A DNA stretch of 21,199 bases from positions 1 to 21,199 of the forward strand of contig CABUKW010000041.1 in the NCBI GenBank assembly GCA_902492275.1, written 5' to 3'. The notes below the pieces were generated by a model. That model was not told the origin of the DNA and ran no database searches. It saw only the letters and a list, made by a program, of their open reading frames with translations. A program made the position numbers and the translations under genes. Of this stretch, positions 15,688 through 21,199 are shown piece after piece; the first letter of the stretch is position 1; every line of letters begins with the position of its first letter. Source of the stretch: an uncultured Peptococcaceae bacterium. GTDB taxonomy: Bacteria > Bacillota > Peptococcia > Peptococcales > Peptococcaceae.

Positions 15688-15702
15688 TTTTTATTTTCTG
15701 TC

Positions 15703-15731
15703 TTGCTTTTGTAGCAGTTAGTCGGTAAAAT
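15703..15731 (+). promoter_or_regulatory. Candidate promoter for the HIT-family gene
   Basis: TTGCTT (15703-15708) and TAAAAT (15726-15731) are spaced by 17 nt, 29 nt before the start of the HIT gene. The preceding T-rich stretch right after mtaB shows no stem, so read-through from mtaB is also possible. Confidence 0.5.
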
Positions 15732-15760
15732 ATTAAAGGAATGTACGGGAGGTGAAAGAG

Positions 15761-16102
15761 ATGGATTGTATTTTTTGCAAGATTGCCAATAAAGAAATAC
15801 CCTCTACCATTGTTTATGAAGATGAGGACGTCATTGCCTTCAACGATTTAAATCCTGAAGCTCCAGTGCATATTCTGGTAATACCCAAAAAACATATTGA
15901 GAGTTTGAGTGCCGCTTCTGCGGAAGATGGGCAGCTGTTAGGAAAAATTATGCTGACCATTGCCAAGATTGCTGCAGAGCAGGGCATTGCAGAAACTGGC
16001 TACCGTGTGGTAAACAACTGCGGAGAGCAGGGCGGTCAGACGGTTATGCACCTGCACTTCCATTTAATGGGCGGAAGAGAAATGTTGTGGCCAGCAGGAT
16101 AA
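15761..16102 (+). CDS. HIT-family protein, HinT-like purine nucleoside phosphoramidase
   Basis: A 113-residue histidine-triad protein of the HinT branch, which hydrolyses AMP-linked phosphoramidates and similar adenylates; the physiological substrate is unknown. The catalytic triad HLHFH (His97, His99, His101) followed by LMGGREMLWPAG is diagnostic, and Cys3/Cys6 at the start (MDCIFCKIANKEIPS) match zinc-type HinT proteins. I choose ATG 15761 because GGGAGGTG (15747-15754) is 6 nt upstream; an in-frame GTG at 15752 lies inside that site. It stands between mtaB and rpsU, a common Firmicutes arrangement. Confidence 0.95.
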   Translation: MDCIFCKIANKEIPSTIVYEDEDVIAFNDLNPEAPVHILVIPKKHIESLSAASAEDGQLLGKIMLTIAKIAAEQGIAETGYRVVNNCGEQGGQTVMHLHFHLMGGREMLWPAG

Positions 16103-16106
16103 GTTC

Positions 16107-16135
16107 TTGATTATTTGCGAAATATCTAGTATAAT
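16107..16135 (+). promoter_or_regulatory. Promoter for rpsU
   Basis: TTGATT (16107-16112) and a perfect TATAAT (16130-16135) are separated by 17 nt. Transcription would start near 16142, leaving a leader of about 72 nt. Confidence 0.8.
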
Positions 16136-16157
16136 AACATAGATGTTTTATTTGAAG

Positions 16158-16206
16158 GTCTCCTATAACAGCCGGTAACGTTGGGTTGTGTAGTATGAGG
16201 GGAGGG
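16158..16206 (+). promoter_or_regulatory. Possible structured leader of rpsU
   Basis: ACAGCC (16168-16173) can pair with GGTTGT (16184-16189), and CCTATA (16162-16167) with TATGAGG (16194-16200, one bulged G), giving a stem-loop ending next to the ribosome-binding site GGAGGG (16201-16206). An alternative pairing of CTCC (16160-16163) with GGAG (16201-16204) would hide that site. Two exclusive folds could act as a translational switch, but I cannot test stability by eye. Confidence 0.3.
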
Positions 16207-16213
16207 AAGAACA

Positions 16214-16399
16214 GTGGGAGAAGTACATGTTGGAAAAACTGAATCTTTAGATAGTGCTCTTCGGAGATTTAAACGTTCCTGTCAGAAATCTGGCGTTTTA
16301 GCAGAATGCCGTAAACGTGAACATTATGAAAAACCAAGTGTAAGACGTAAAAAGAAATCTGAAGCAGCCAGAAAAAATAACAAGAGAAGATCTTTCTAA
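16214..16399 (+). CDS. rpsU: 30S ribosomal protein S21
   Basis: Ribosomal protein S21 lies near the 3' end of 16S rRNA and helps initiation. The 61-residue product starts at GTG 16214, 7 nt after GGAGGG (16201-16206). The core SLDSALRRFKRSCQKSGVLA and a very basic C-terminus (SVRRKKKSEAARKNNKRRSF) are typical. It has its own promoter and terminator, so it is a single-gene unit, unlike the large ribosomal operons on the left. Confidence 0.96.
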   Translation: MGEVHVGKTESLDSALRRFKRSCQKSGVLAECRKREHYEKPSVRRKKKSEAARKNNKRRSF

Positions 16400-16413
16400 T
16401 TTTTTCTGTGATG

Positions 16414-16449
16414 AAAAGGGATACCAGAACTTGCTGGTATCCCTTTTTT
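16414..16449 (+). terminator. Rho-independent terminator of rpsU
   Basis: A perfect 14-bp stem, AAAAGGGATACCAG (16414-16427) with its complement at 16434-16447, has a 6-nt loop and ends in TTTTTT (16444-16449). It lies 14 nt after the rpsU stop. Confidence 0.95.
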
Positions 16450-16567
16450 AGTTGTGCGCCTACATACATATACATAGAAACTTGCAGGATATTAAAACAG
16501 AAGTAGTGAATAAATCCACCTATTTTTGGAGAAATTTTCAAAAATAACGCAAATTCCTATAGTTTTA

Positions 16568-16576
16568 TGGTATAAT
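16568..16576 (+). promoter_or_regulatory. Extended -10 promoter for the 265-residue protein gene
   Basis: TGGTATAAT (16568-16576) is an extended -10 element with a perfect TATAAT. No good -35 box is seen at the expected distance. The gene's chosen ATG is 50 nt downstream. Confidence 0.6.
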
Positions 16577-16626
16577 GAATAAAAAGAATGCACATTGCAT
16601 TCTGTATACAAAAAACGGAGGAAAAA

Positions 16627-17424
16627 ATGAATCTCATAAGCGGAAAAATTTTGCGATTTGATGAACTGACACAGGCGCGTAATCATTGCTGGCAGGAGAA
16701 GCGGCAGTACCAATGCTTTGTAACAGAAGGGCGGCTTCAAGGAGTGTGCCAATTGCTGATTTGTGAATGGGGGCAACAACGGGCAGAGCTGTTTCATCTG
16801 AATTTTTCAAAGAACGGCGTAAGCAAGCAGAGTTATTTTTATCGGAGCAGTCAAATTAAAGACTGGCTGGACAAGATGCAATATCAAGAGATTGCTTACG
16901 AGCAAGCATTGGGAATGCTGGGCGATGCAGTACGGAAGAATTATAAATATCAGGAAAAGAACAACTGGCTCAACCGCAATCCATCGCTGCATTTACAGCG
17001 CATTTGGGGCAATGATTTTTATAACAATGGAGCCAATAATTTGGTTTGGCTGTTAGCCGGACAGAATATGATGGCCACATTGCAGATTTATTTACAGGCT
17101 TTACAGAATAAAGATGCGGTGCTGCTTTATGATTTATTGGCCGAGCAGGCAAAACCCAAAGAAAGCAGAGATATTTATGCAATGCAGTGGAATCATGTGT
17201 TGGAGGAGCTTTTTATTTTTGACGTAGATATTGTGGAAGTATTGGAACAGGCAGAAACAACGGGGCGCTACAGTCTGTTCGCTACCATCTACGGCGAAAA
17301 TGAAGCAGGAAAGCTGTTATCCATTGATTTGCATTTGGAACTATTCGAGGAACAGGGTGCTTTTCGTATTTTGCGGGAGCGCGTATTGGAGCCGCGCATT
17401 ATCTACCGCTGCCTGGCTCAGTAG
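16627..17424 (+). CDS. Conserved-looking hypothetical protein, unknown function
   Basis: I do not recognise this 265-residue soluble protein; no signal peptide or membrane segment is visible. The ATG at 16627 is preferred over in-frame ATG 16588 because CGGAGG (16616-16621) lies 5 nt before it. The sequence is rich in aromatic residues and Gln. The C-terminal part (about residues 140-255) has a helix ending ALQNKDAVLLYDLLAEQAK followed by alternating strands (RYSLFATIYGE, LLSIDLHLELFEEQGAFRIL), a pattern resembling an NTF2/SnoaL-like alpha+beta fold; this is only a guess from pattern. It is a single-gene unit with its own promoter and terminator, lying between rpsU and the XpaC-TelA cluster. 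Confidence 0.85.
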   Translation: MNLISGKILRFDELTQARNHCWQEKRQYQCFVTEGRLQGVCQLLICEWGQQRAELFHLNFSKNGVSKQSYFYRSSQIKDWLDKMQYQEIAYEQALGMLGDAVRKNYKYQEKNNWLNRNPSLHLQRIWGNDFYNNGANNLVWLLAGQNMMATLQIYLQALQNKDAVLLYDLLAEQAKPKESRDIYAMQWNHVLEELFIFDVDIVEVLEQAETTGRYSLFATIYGENEAGKLLSIDLHLELFEEQGAFRILRERVLEPRIIYRCLAQ

Positions 17425-17517
17425 CGCGTTACCAGAAATTCATGGAAACTCGCGCAATAGTTTGGATAAATTAGGATACAAAACGATGTATGAATAATGT
17501 TGTTTCTGGCATAAAAT

Positions 17518-17551
17518 AAAAGGCTGACCTCCAAAAGCGAGCAGCCTTTTT
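17518..17551 (+). terminator. Rho-independent terminator of the 265-residue protein gene
   Basis: AAAAGGCTG (17518-17526) pairs with CAGCCTTTT (17542-17550), with a short CTC/GAG helix possible inside the 15-nt loop; a run of five T (17547-17551) follows. Confidence 0.85.
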
Positions 17552-17617
17552 ATAATGAAGAATTTTTACGGGAGAATTGCGGAAACAGGGAAAAAAAGAA
17601 TGCAGCCAGAAGAAAAT

Positions 17618-17660
17618 TATGATATAGTGTTCATAGTGATATGCAGTTTGGGACTATGAA
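17618..17660 (+). promoter_or_regulatory. Inverted repeat and weak promoter before the XpaC-TelA cluster
   Basis: A perfect 8-bp inverted repeat, TTCATAGT (17630-17637) and ACTATGAA (17653-17660), has a 15-nt spacer. It lies just after possible -10 boxes TATGAT (17618-17623) and TATAGT (17623-17628), for which I find no good -35 partner. Its position, 30 nt before the first gene, would suit an operator or an RNA hairpin in the leader. Confidence 0.4.
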
Positions 17661-17690
17661 AGATAGCAGAAAAGATGGAGAGGACAGAAT

Positions 17691-18350
17691 ATGGCGAAAA
17701 TCAGAAAAAAATCGGTAGTGCCTGTTTATACAGTGGCTGTCATTTGGATTTTCTGGGCAACCTGTATGCCGATGTATAAACTCAGCCATTTTATTTGGCT
17801 GATTGTATGGTCGTTTATGGCCTATAAATTAACAGGCTTTATTTGGAGAGGCAAGTGGGTAGAAGTGGCAGACCCTGAGCCAGTGTATCAGCCCACGGGC
17901 AATGCCGAGCTGGATGAATTGGTGCTGCAAGGGCATGAAGCTATTCGTCAAATGCGACAGTTGAGCAGTCAAGTGAAGGATAAAAAAATCAGCGGTCAAA
18001 TCGACCGATTGGAAAGCCTGACAGACAGCATTTTCAATCATGTGGCCAAAAATCCGGGGAAAATTTCTCAAATCCGCAAGTTTATGAATTACTATCTGCC
18101 CACTACGCTGAAATTGCTGCATACTTATGCGGAACTGTCAGCGCAGGGCGTGCGCGGGAAAAATATTACAGCGACCATGACGAAAATCGAATCCATGATG
18201 GATACCATTGTGGTGGCCTTTGAGAAACAACTGGATAGCCTGTTCAGCAGCGAAGCCTTAGATATTTCCACCGATATTACCGTGCTGGAAGGTATGCTGC
18301 AGCGGGAAGGTCTGGTTGGGCAGTCCATGGGAAGTACAAAACAATCTTGA
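17691..18350 (+). CDS. XpaC-like membrane protein (bromochloroindolyl phosphate hydrolysis family)
   Basis: A 219-residue protein resembling the XpaC family (5-bromo-4-chloroindolyl phosphate hydrolysis), whose true role is unknown and which is often encoded beside TelA. Two hydrophobic segments (about residues 9-27 and 32-51) form an N-terminal hairpin, after a basic start. The rest is a mainly helical cytosolic domain with the family motif YLPTTLKLL (135-143) and a following HTYAEL. The ATG at 17691 follows GGAGAGG (17677-17683). It is the first gene of a four-gene cluster, 21 nt before the TelA-like gene. Assignment rests on the motif and on the neighbour. Confidence 0.85.
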   Translation: MAKIRKKSVVPVYTVAVIWIFWATCMPMYKLSHFIWLIVWSFMAYKLTGFIWRGKWVEVADPEPVYQPTGNAELDELVLQGHEAIRQMRQLSSQVKDKKISGQIDRLESLTDSIFNHVAKNPGKISQIRKFMNYYLPTTLKLLHTYAELSAQGVRGKNITATMTKIESMMDTIVVAFEKQLDSLFSSEALDISTDITVLEGMLQREGLVGQSMGSTKQS

Positions 18351-18371
18351 TGATAAAAGGATGGATGTAAG

Positions 18372-19499
18372 ATGGGAAATGGAATACCACAATTAACATT
18401 GGAGCCGCAGCTGGAAGCCAAAGCAGAGGAAACAGCGCCAAAAGCTGCTGCGGAAGTAAAAATGGAAGAGACTATGTTAAGCGCAGAGGAACAGCAGGCT
18501 GTGGCCGAGTTTGCCAAGCAAATTGACGTGACCAACGCCAATCAGGTGTTAATGTATGGCGCTGGCGCACAGAAAAATATCGCCGATTTTTCCGAAACCG
18601 CGTTAAGTAATGTGCGCACCAAGGATTTGGGCGAAGTGGGAGAAGCCTTGTCCAGTCTGGTGGTGGAACTGAAAAACATTGATTTTAACGGCGGTGAGGA
18701 GAAAAAAGGATTTTTCAGCGGCCTGTTTAAAAAAGGCAAAAATCAGATTGACGAATTGAAAGCCCAGTATAGCCAGGCAGAAACCAATGTGGATAAAATC
18801 GGCCAAATGCTGGAGCAGCATCAGGTGGTTTTACTGAAAGATGTGGCGATGCTGGACGAAATGTATGAGCTGAATCTGCAATATTATAAAGAGCTGACCA
18901 TGTATATTTTGGCTGGGCGGCAAAAATTGGAGCAGGTACGGGCCAATGAATTGGAAGCATTGCGCCAGAAAGCGGCGGCCAGCGGCACTTCTGAGGATGC
19001 ACAGGCCTATAACGATATGGTAAATATGTGTGACCGGTTTGAAAAGAAGCTGCACGATTTGGAACTAAGCCGTATGGTTTCCATTCAGATGGGGCCGCAG
19101 ACCCGTTTGCTGCAAAATAATGACGCCATGATGATTGAAAAAATTCAGTCCTCACTGGTGAATACTATTCCACTGTGGAAAAGCCAAATGGTATTGGCAC
19201 TGGGGGTGGAAAATGCCCGCAAGGCTACGGCAGCGCAGGCGGCCGTATCGGAAATGACCAACGAATTGCTGAAGAAAAATGCCGAAATGCTGAAACAAGG
19301 CTCGGTGGAAATTGCCCGCGAAGCGGAACGCAGTATCATCGACATTGAAACGTTGCAGCATACCAATGAACAGTTGATTGCTACCTTAGATGAAGTGATG
19401 CAAATTCAGAAAGACGGCGCACAAAAACGGCAGGCTGCGGAAGTGGAGCTGCGCCGGATTGAAAGCGAATTGAAAGCAAAGCTGACAGAGCTGCGTTAA
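18372..19499 (+). CDS. TelA-like toxic anion resistance family protein
   Basis: A 375-residue soluble, strongly helical protein of the TelA family (PF05816), named for tellurite resistance and also linked to cell-envelope stress; its biochemical activity is unknown. Family hallmarks are LLKDVAMLDEMYELN (154-168), LTMYILAGRQKL (175-186), and long coiled-coil stretches to the C-terminus. The first 40 residues are Ala/Glu-rich and probably disordered. A short segment KKGFFSGLFKKGK (111-123) is amphipathic and could touch the membrane (inference). It lies between the XpaC-like and LemA-like genes with 18-21-nt gaps, so one mRNA is likely. Confidence 0.92.
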   Translation: MGNGIPQLTLEPQLEAKAEETAPKAAAEVKMEETMLSAEEQQAVAEFAKQIDVTNANQVLMYGAGAQKNIADFSETALSNVRTKDLGEVGEALSSLVVELKNIDFNGGEEKKGFFSGLFKKGKNQIDELKAQYSQAETNVDKIGQMLEQHQVVLLKDVAMLDEMYELNLQYYKELTMYILAGRQKLEQVRANELEALRQKAAASGTSEDAQAYNDMVNMCDRFEKKLHDLELSRMVSIQMGPQTRLLQNNDAMMIEKIQSSLVNTIPLWKSQMVLALGVENARKATAAQAAVSEMTNELLKKNAEMLKQGSVEIAREAERSIIDIETLQHTNEQLIATLDEVMQIQKDGAQKRQAAEVELRRIESELKAKLTELR

Positions 19500-19517
19500 A
19501 GAAGGTTGGGAGCAATT

Positions 19518-20066
19518 ATGAAAGAGCTATTAAAAAATCGGCATGTGGCCATTGGGATTACGGTTGTGGTAATTCTTCTCTCTACCTTGCTGGGTGCGCA
19601 CCGTTCGCTGGTGGCCGCCGCTTATCCTATTGAGCGCTATTTTATAGAGGGCGAGGACGGCTACAGTATTCAGCGCGACTTAGATACCCGCGTGGGCTTG
19701 GCCAATAATTTGTTGGTAGTTGCAGAGCGGTACCTATATGCGGAGAACACAGCTATGATAGAATTGCAGGACGCAATCACAGCTTTAGAAGAGGCTGGCA
19801 GTGTGAAAGAAAAATCTGCCGCCAACCAACAGCTGACAGCGGCGACCGAACGGGTATATTTGATGTTGGACGATTATAAATTATCCAGCTCCGACAACCG
19901 GTACCGCACCCAAATCCGTACCGATTTGGCATCCTGCAATCAAACCATCAGCCACAATGCTTATAATGAGCTGGCGACAGCGTACAATACCGAGGTACTG
20001 GGCAAGTTCCCGGCCAATGTGCTGAAACGGGTGGCACTGGTGCCAGAGCTGGACACCTTCAAATAG
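19518..20066 (+). CDS. LemA-like membrane protein
   Basis: A 182-residue membrane-anchored helical protein resembling the LemA family, whose function is unknown. The N-terminus has one hydrophobic segment (about residues 9-26) after a short basic stretch, followed by three predicted long helices. The C-terminal motif YNTEVLGKFPANVLKRVA matches the LemA ending (YN followed by FP and a hydrophobic helix). I start at ATG 19518, since GAAGGTTGGGAG (19501-19512) lies before it; the in-frame TTG at 19506 falls within that site. It is placed between the TelA-like gene and a TPM-domain gene; LemA and TPM genes are often neighbours. Confidence 0.85.
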   Translation: MKELLKNRHVAIGITVVVILLSTLLGAHRSLVAAAYPIERYFIEGEDGYSIQRDLDTRVGLANNLLVVAERYLYAENTAMIELQDAITALEEAGSVKEKSAANQQLTAATERVYLMLDDYKLSSSDNRYRTQIRTDLASCNQTISHNAYNELATAYNTEVLGKFPANVLKRVALVPELDTFK

Positions 20067-20110
20067 GCGTCCTGCATTGATTCATAAAAGGATAAAATAA
20101 GGGGAATAAG

Positions 20111-21058
20111 ATGAAAACATATAAATGGCTGCTGGGCGTCCTATTGCTGTTCTTGACGTGGTGGCCGGCTGCAGCCTGGGCGGTGGTGGACGCACCGGCC
20201 GCAGGCTATGTCGGCGATTATGCCAACGTGCTGACTGAAGAAACAGAACAATACATCATAGAACAAAGCGCGAAGCTGGATCAGGCAACCGGCGCGCAAA
20301 TCGTTGTCGTAACAGTAGATTTTTTGGACGGCATGACTGCCGAGGAATACGCCTACACCATTTTTAATGAATGGGGCATCGGCGATGCTGAAAAGGATAA
20401 TGGCCTTCTTCTCTTGCTGGCAATCGGCGAAGAAGATTATTGGGCTATGCAGGGTAAAGGGCTGGAAGGAATCCTCTCTAGCGGGATATTAGGCGATTAT
20501 TTGTATGAATATCTGGAACCGGACTTTGCTGCCGGTGATTATGACGTAGGCGTAAAAAAGGTGTTCGATGCCTTTTTGGCTTGGTTCACCGACTATTATC
20601 AACTGGATACACAAGATCTAACAACAGTCCCAAGTAACTCAGCAGAAACAAAAGCGGTGCAAAAACAAAACAGCCGCCATACAATGGCATGGATTATCGT
20701 GCTTTTTGTTGTGATTGTGATAATAATCAGTATGAACAACCGGCGCAAGGACCGTAATCGGAGAAATCCTCCAGGACCGCCTGGTGGCAGACCTGGGCAG
20801 AGCTCCGGCACAAGACGGACGGTAATTCCCCGTGTTCCGCGGGGCGTCTATATTCCACCGCAAAATCCGGCGCCCAAACAGAGCAGCAAATCCAGTTCTA
20901 AAAGCAACGGCTTCGGAGGCTTTGGCGGCGGTAACAGTCGCGGCGGCAGCGCAGGCCGAAGTTTCGGTGGTTTTGGCGGAAGTGTCGGTCGTTCTTCCGG
21001 CAGTTTTAAAGGCTTTGGCGGAGGCGGCAGTCGGGGCGGCGGAGCAGGTCGTCGTTAA
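20111..21058 (+). CDS. TPM-domain membrane-anchored protein with FGG/RGG-rich tail
   Basis: A 315-residue exported protein. A signal peptide (residues 1-24, ending AAAWA) is followed by a TPM domain (PF04536; about 30-165) with YANVLTEE, GAQIVVVTVDFLDG, WGIGDAEKDNGLLLLLAIGE and the GILGDY segment. A single membrane helix (about 192-208) and a basic stop (RRKDRNRR) place the TPM domain outside and the tail inside the cell. The tail (from about 211) is rich in Pro, Arg, Ser and Gly, with repeated FGG and RGG steps after residue 267 and probable disorder. TPM domains have been linked to phosphatase or photosystem-repair roles in other lineages; the role here is unknown. The ATG at 20111 follows AAGGGGAA (20099-20106). 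Confidence 0.92.
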   Translation: MKTYKWLLGVLLLFLTWWPAAAWAVVDAPAAGYVGDYANVLTEETEQYIIEQSAKLDQATGAQIVVVTVDFLDGMTAEEYAYTIFNEWGIGDAEKDNGLLLLLAIGEEDYWAMQGKGLEGILSSGILGDYLYEYLEPDFAAGDYDVGVKKVFDAFLAWFTDYYQLDTQDLTTVPSNSAETKAVQKQNSRHTMAWIIVLFVVIVIIISMNNRRKDRNRRNPPGPPGGRPGQSSGTRRTVIPRVPRGVYIPPQNPAPKQSSKSSSKSNGFGGFGGGNSRGGSAGRSFGGFGGSVGRSSGSFKGFGGGGSRGGGAGRR

Positions 21059-21061
21059 GTA

Positions 21062-21090
21062 TTGACAGCAAAAAGGGAATAGGGTAAAAT
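21062..21090 (+). promoter_or_regulatory. Strong sigma-A promoter for tuf
   Basis: TTGACA (21062-21067) and TAAAAT (21085-21090) are separated by 17 nt; the -35 box begins 3 nt after the TPM gene's stop codon. The start point near 21097 leaves a leader of about 64 nt that is very AT-rich. Confidence 0.85.
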
Positions 21091-21160
21091 AAAACGGTAT
21101 TAGAGGCTTTTAAAATTTTCCATAATAAATATTTTTAAATTTTTGAGGAGGAAAAGAAAA

Positions 21161-21199
21161 ATGGCAAAAGAAAAGTACGAACGTACAAAACCGCACGTA
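21161..21199 (+). CDS. tuf: Elongation factor Tu, 5' end only
   Basis: The first 13 codons read MAKEKYERTKPHV, the near-universal start of EF-Tu, the GTPase that brings aminoacyl-tRNA to the ribosome; the next residues (outside the window) would be the P-loop region. The ATG at 21161 has GAGGAGG (21145-21151) as ribosome-binding site. It has its own promoter and lies next to the TelA/TPM cluster instead of after fusA, so it may be a relocated or second tuf copy. Only the first 39 bases are present, so identity rests on a short but distinctive match. Confidence 0.9.
   Translation, partial: MAKEKYERTKPHV

Noticed and set aside
17425..17517. CCAGAAA and TTTCTGG pair across the gap after the 265-residue protein gene
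   Set aside because: The 7-bp arms are about 70 nt apart, and the real terminator follows at 17518-17551; likely chance.

Overview
This window is chromosomal housekeeping DNA from a Gram-positive-lineage bacterium (Firmicutes/Bacillota). Evidence: the spc/alpha ribosomal operons run without interruption into an ecfA1-ecfA2-ecfT-truA-rplM-rpsI block, the order known from Bacillus; nearly every gene has a strong AGGAGG-type ribosome-binding site; S14 is the short zinc-ribbon form; adenylate kinase has a four-cysteine zinc LID. rpsD sits between rpsK and rpoA and encodes a four-cysteine S4, which argues against Bacilli and for a Clostridia- or Negativicutes-type organism. A Negativicute is my best guess, but it is not proven from this window. 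All supported genes are on the + strand.

Region 1 (1-8960) is the ribosomal superoperon: 3' end of rplE, rpsN (type Z), rpsH, rplF, rplR, rpsE, rpmD, rplO, secY, adk, map, infA, rpmJ, rpsM, rpsK, rpsD, rpoA, rplQ. It makes ribosomal subunits, the Sec translocon channel, the N-terminal methionine trimming enzyme, IF-1 and RNA polymerase alpha. A palindromic promoter-like element lies just before rpoA. Several genes use GTG or TTG starts (rpsN, rplR, rpsE, rplO, secY, adk).

Region 2 (8961-13322) holds the energy module of an ECF vitamin/metal transporter (two ATPases and EcfT, with overlapping genes and no substrate-binding S component), then truA. A strong promoter whose -35 box overlaps the truA stop codon follows. 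A terminator-like hairpin sits at its predicted start point, and a structured leader precedes rplM-rpsI, which end at a textbook terminator.

Region 3 (13323-17551) has an unrecognised lipoprotein gene with its own promoter, mtaB (tRNA t6A37 methylthiotransferase), a HIT-family (HinT-like) hydrolase gene, rpsU with its own promoter, leader and terminator, and an unrecognised 265-residue protein bounded by its own promoter and terminator.

Region 4 (17552-21058) is a four-gene cluster: XpaC-like membrane protein, TelA-like toxic-anion-resistance protein, LemA-like membrane protein and a secreted, membrane-anchored TPM-domain protein with an FGG/RGG-rich tail. These family pairs (XpaC with TelA, LemA with TPM) are here joined in one apparent operon. 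This is the most interesting accessory unit in the window. It is followed, with no visible terminator, by a consensus promoter and the first 13 codons of tuf (EF-Tu) at the right edge.

I saw no tRNA, rRNA, CRISPR array, insertion sequence or prophage gene.
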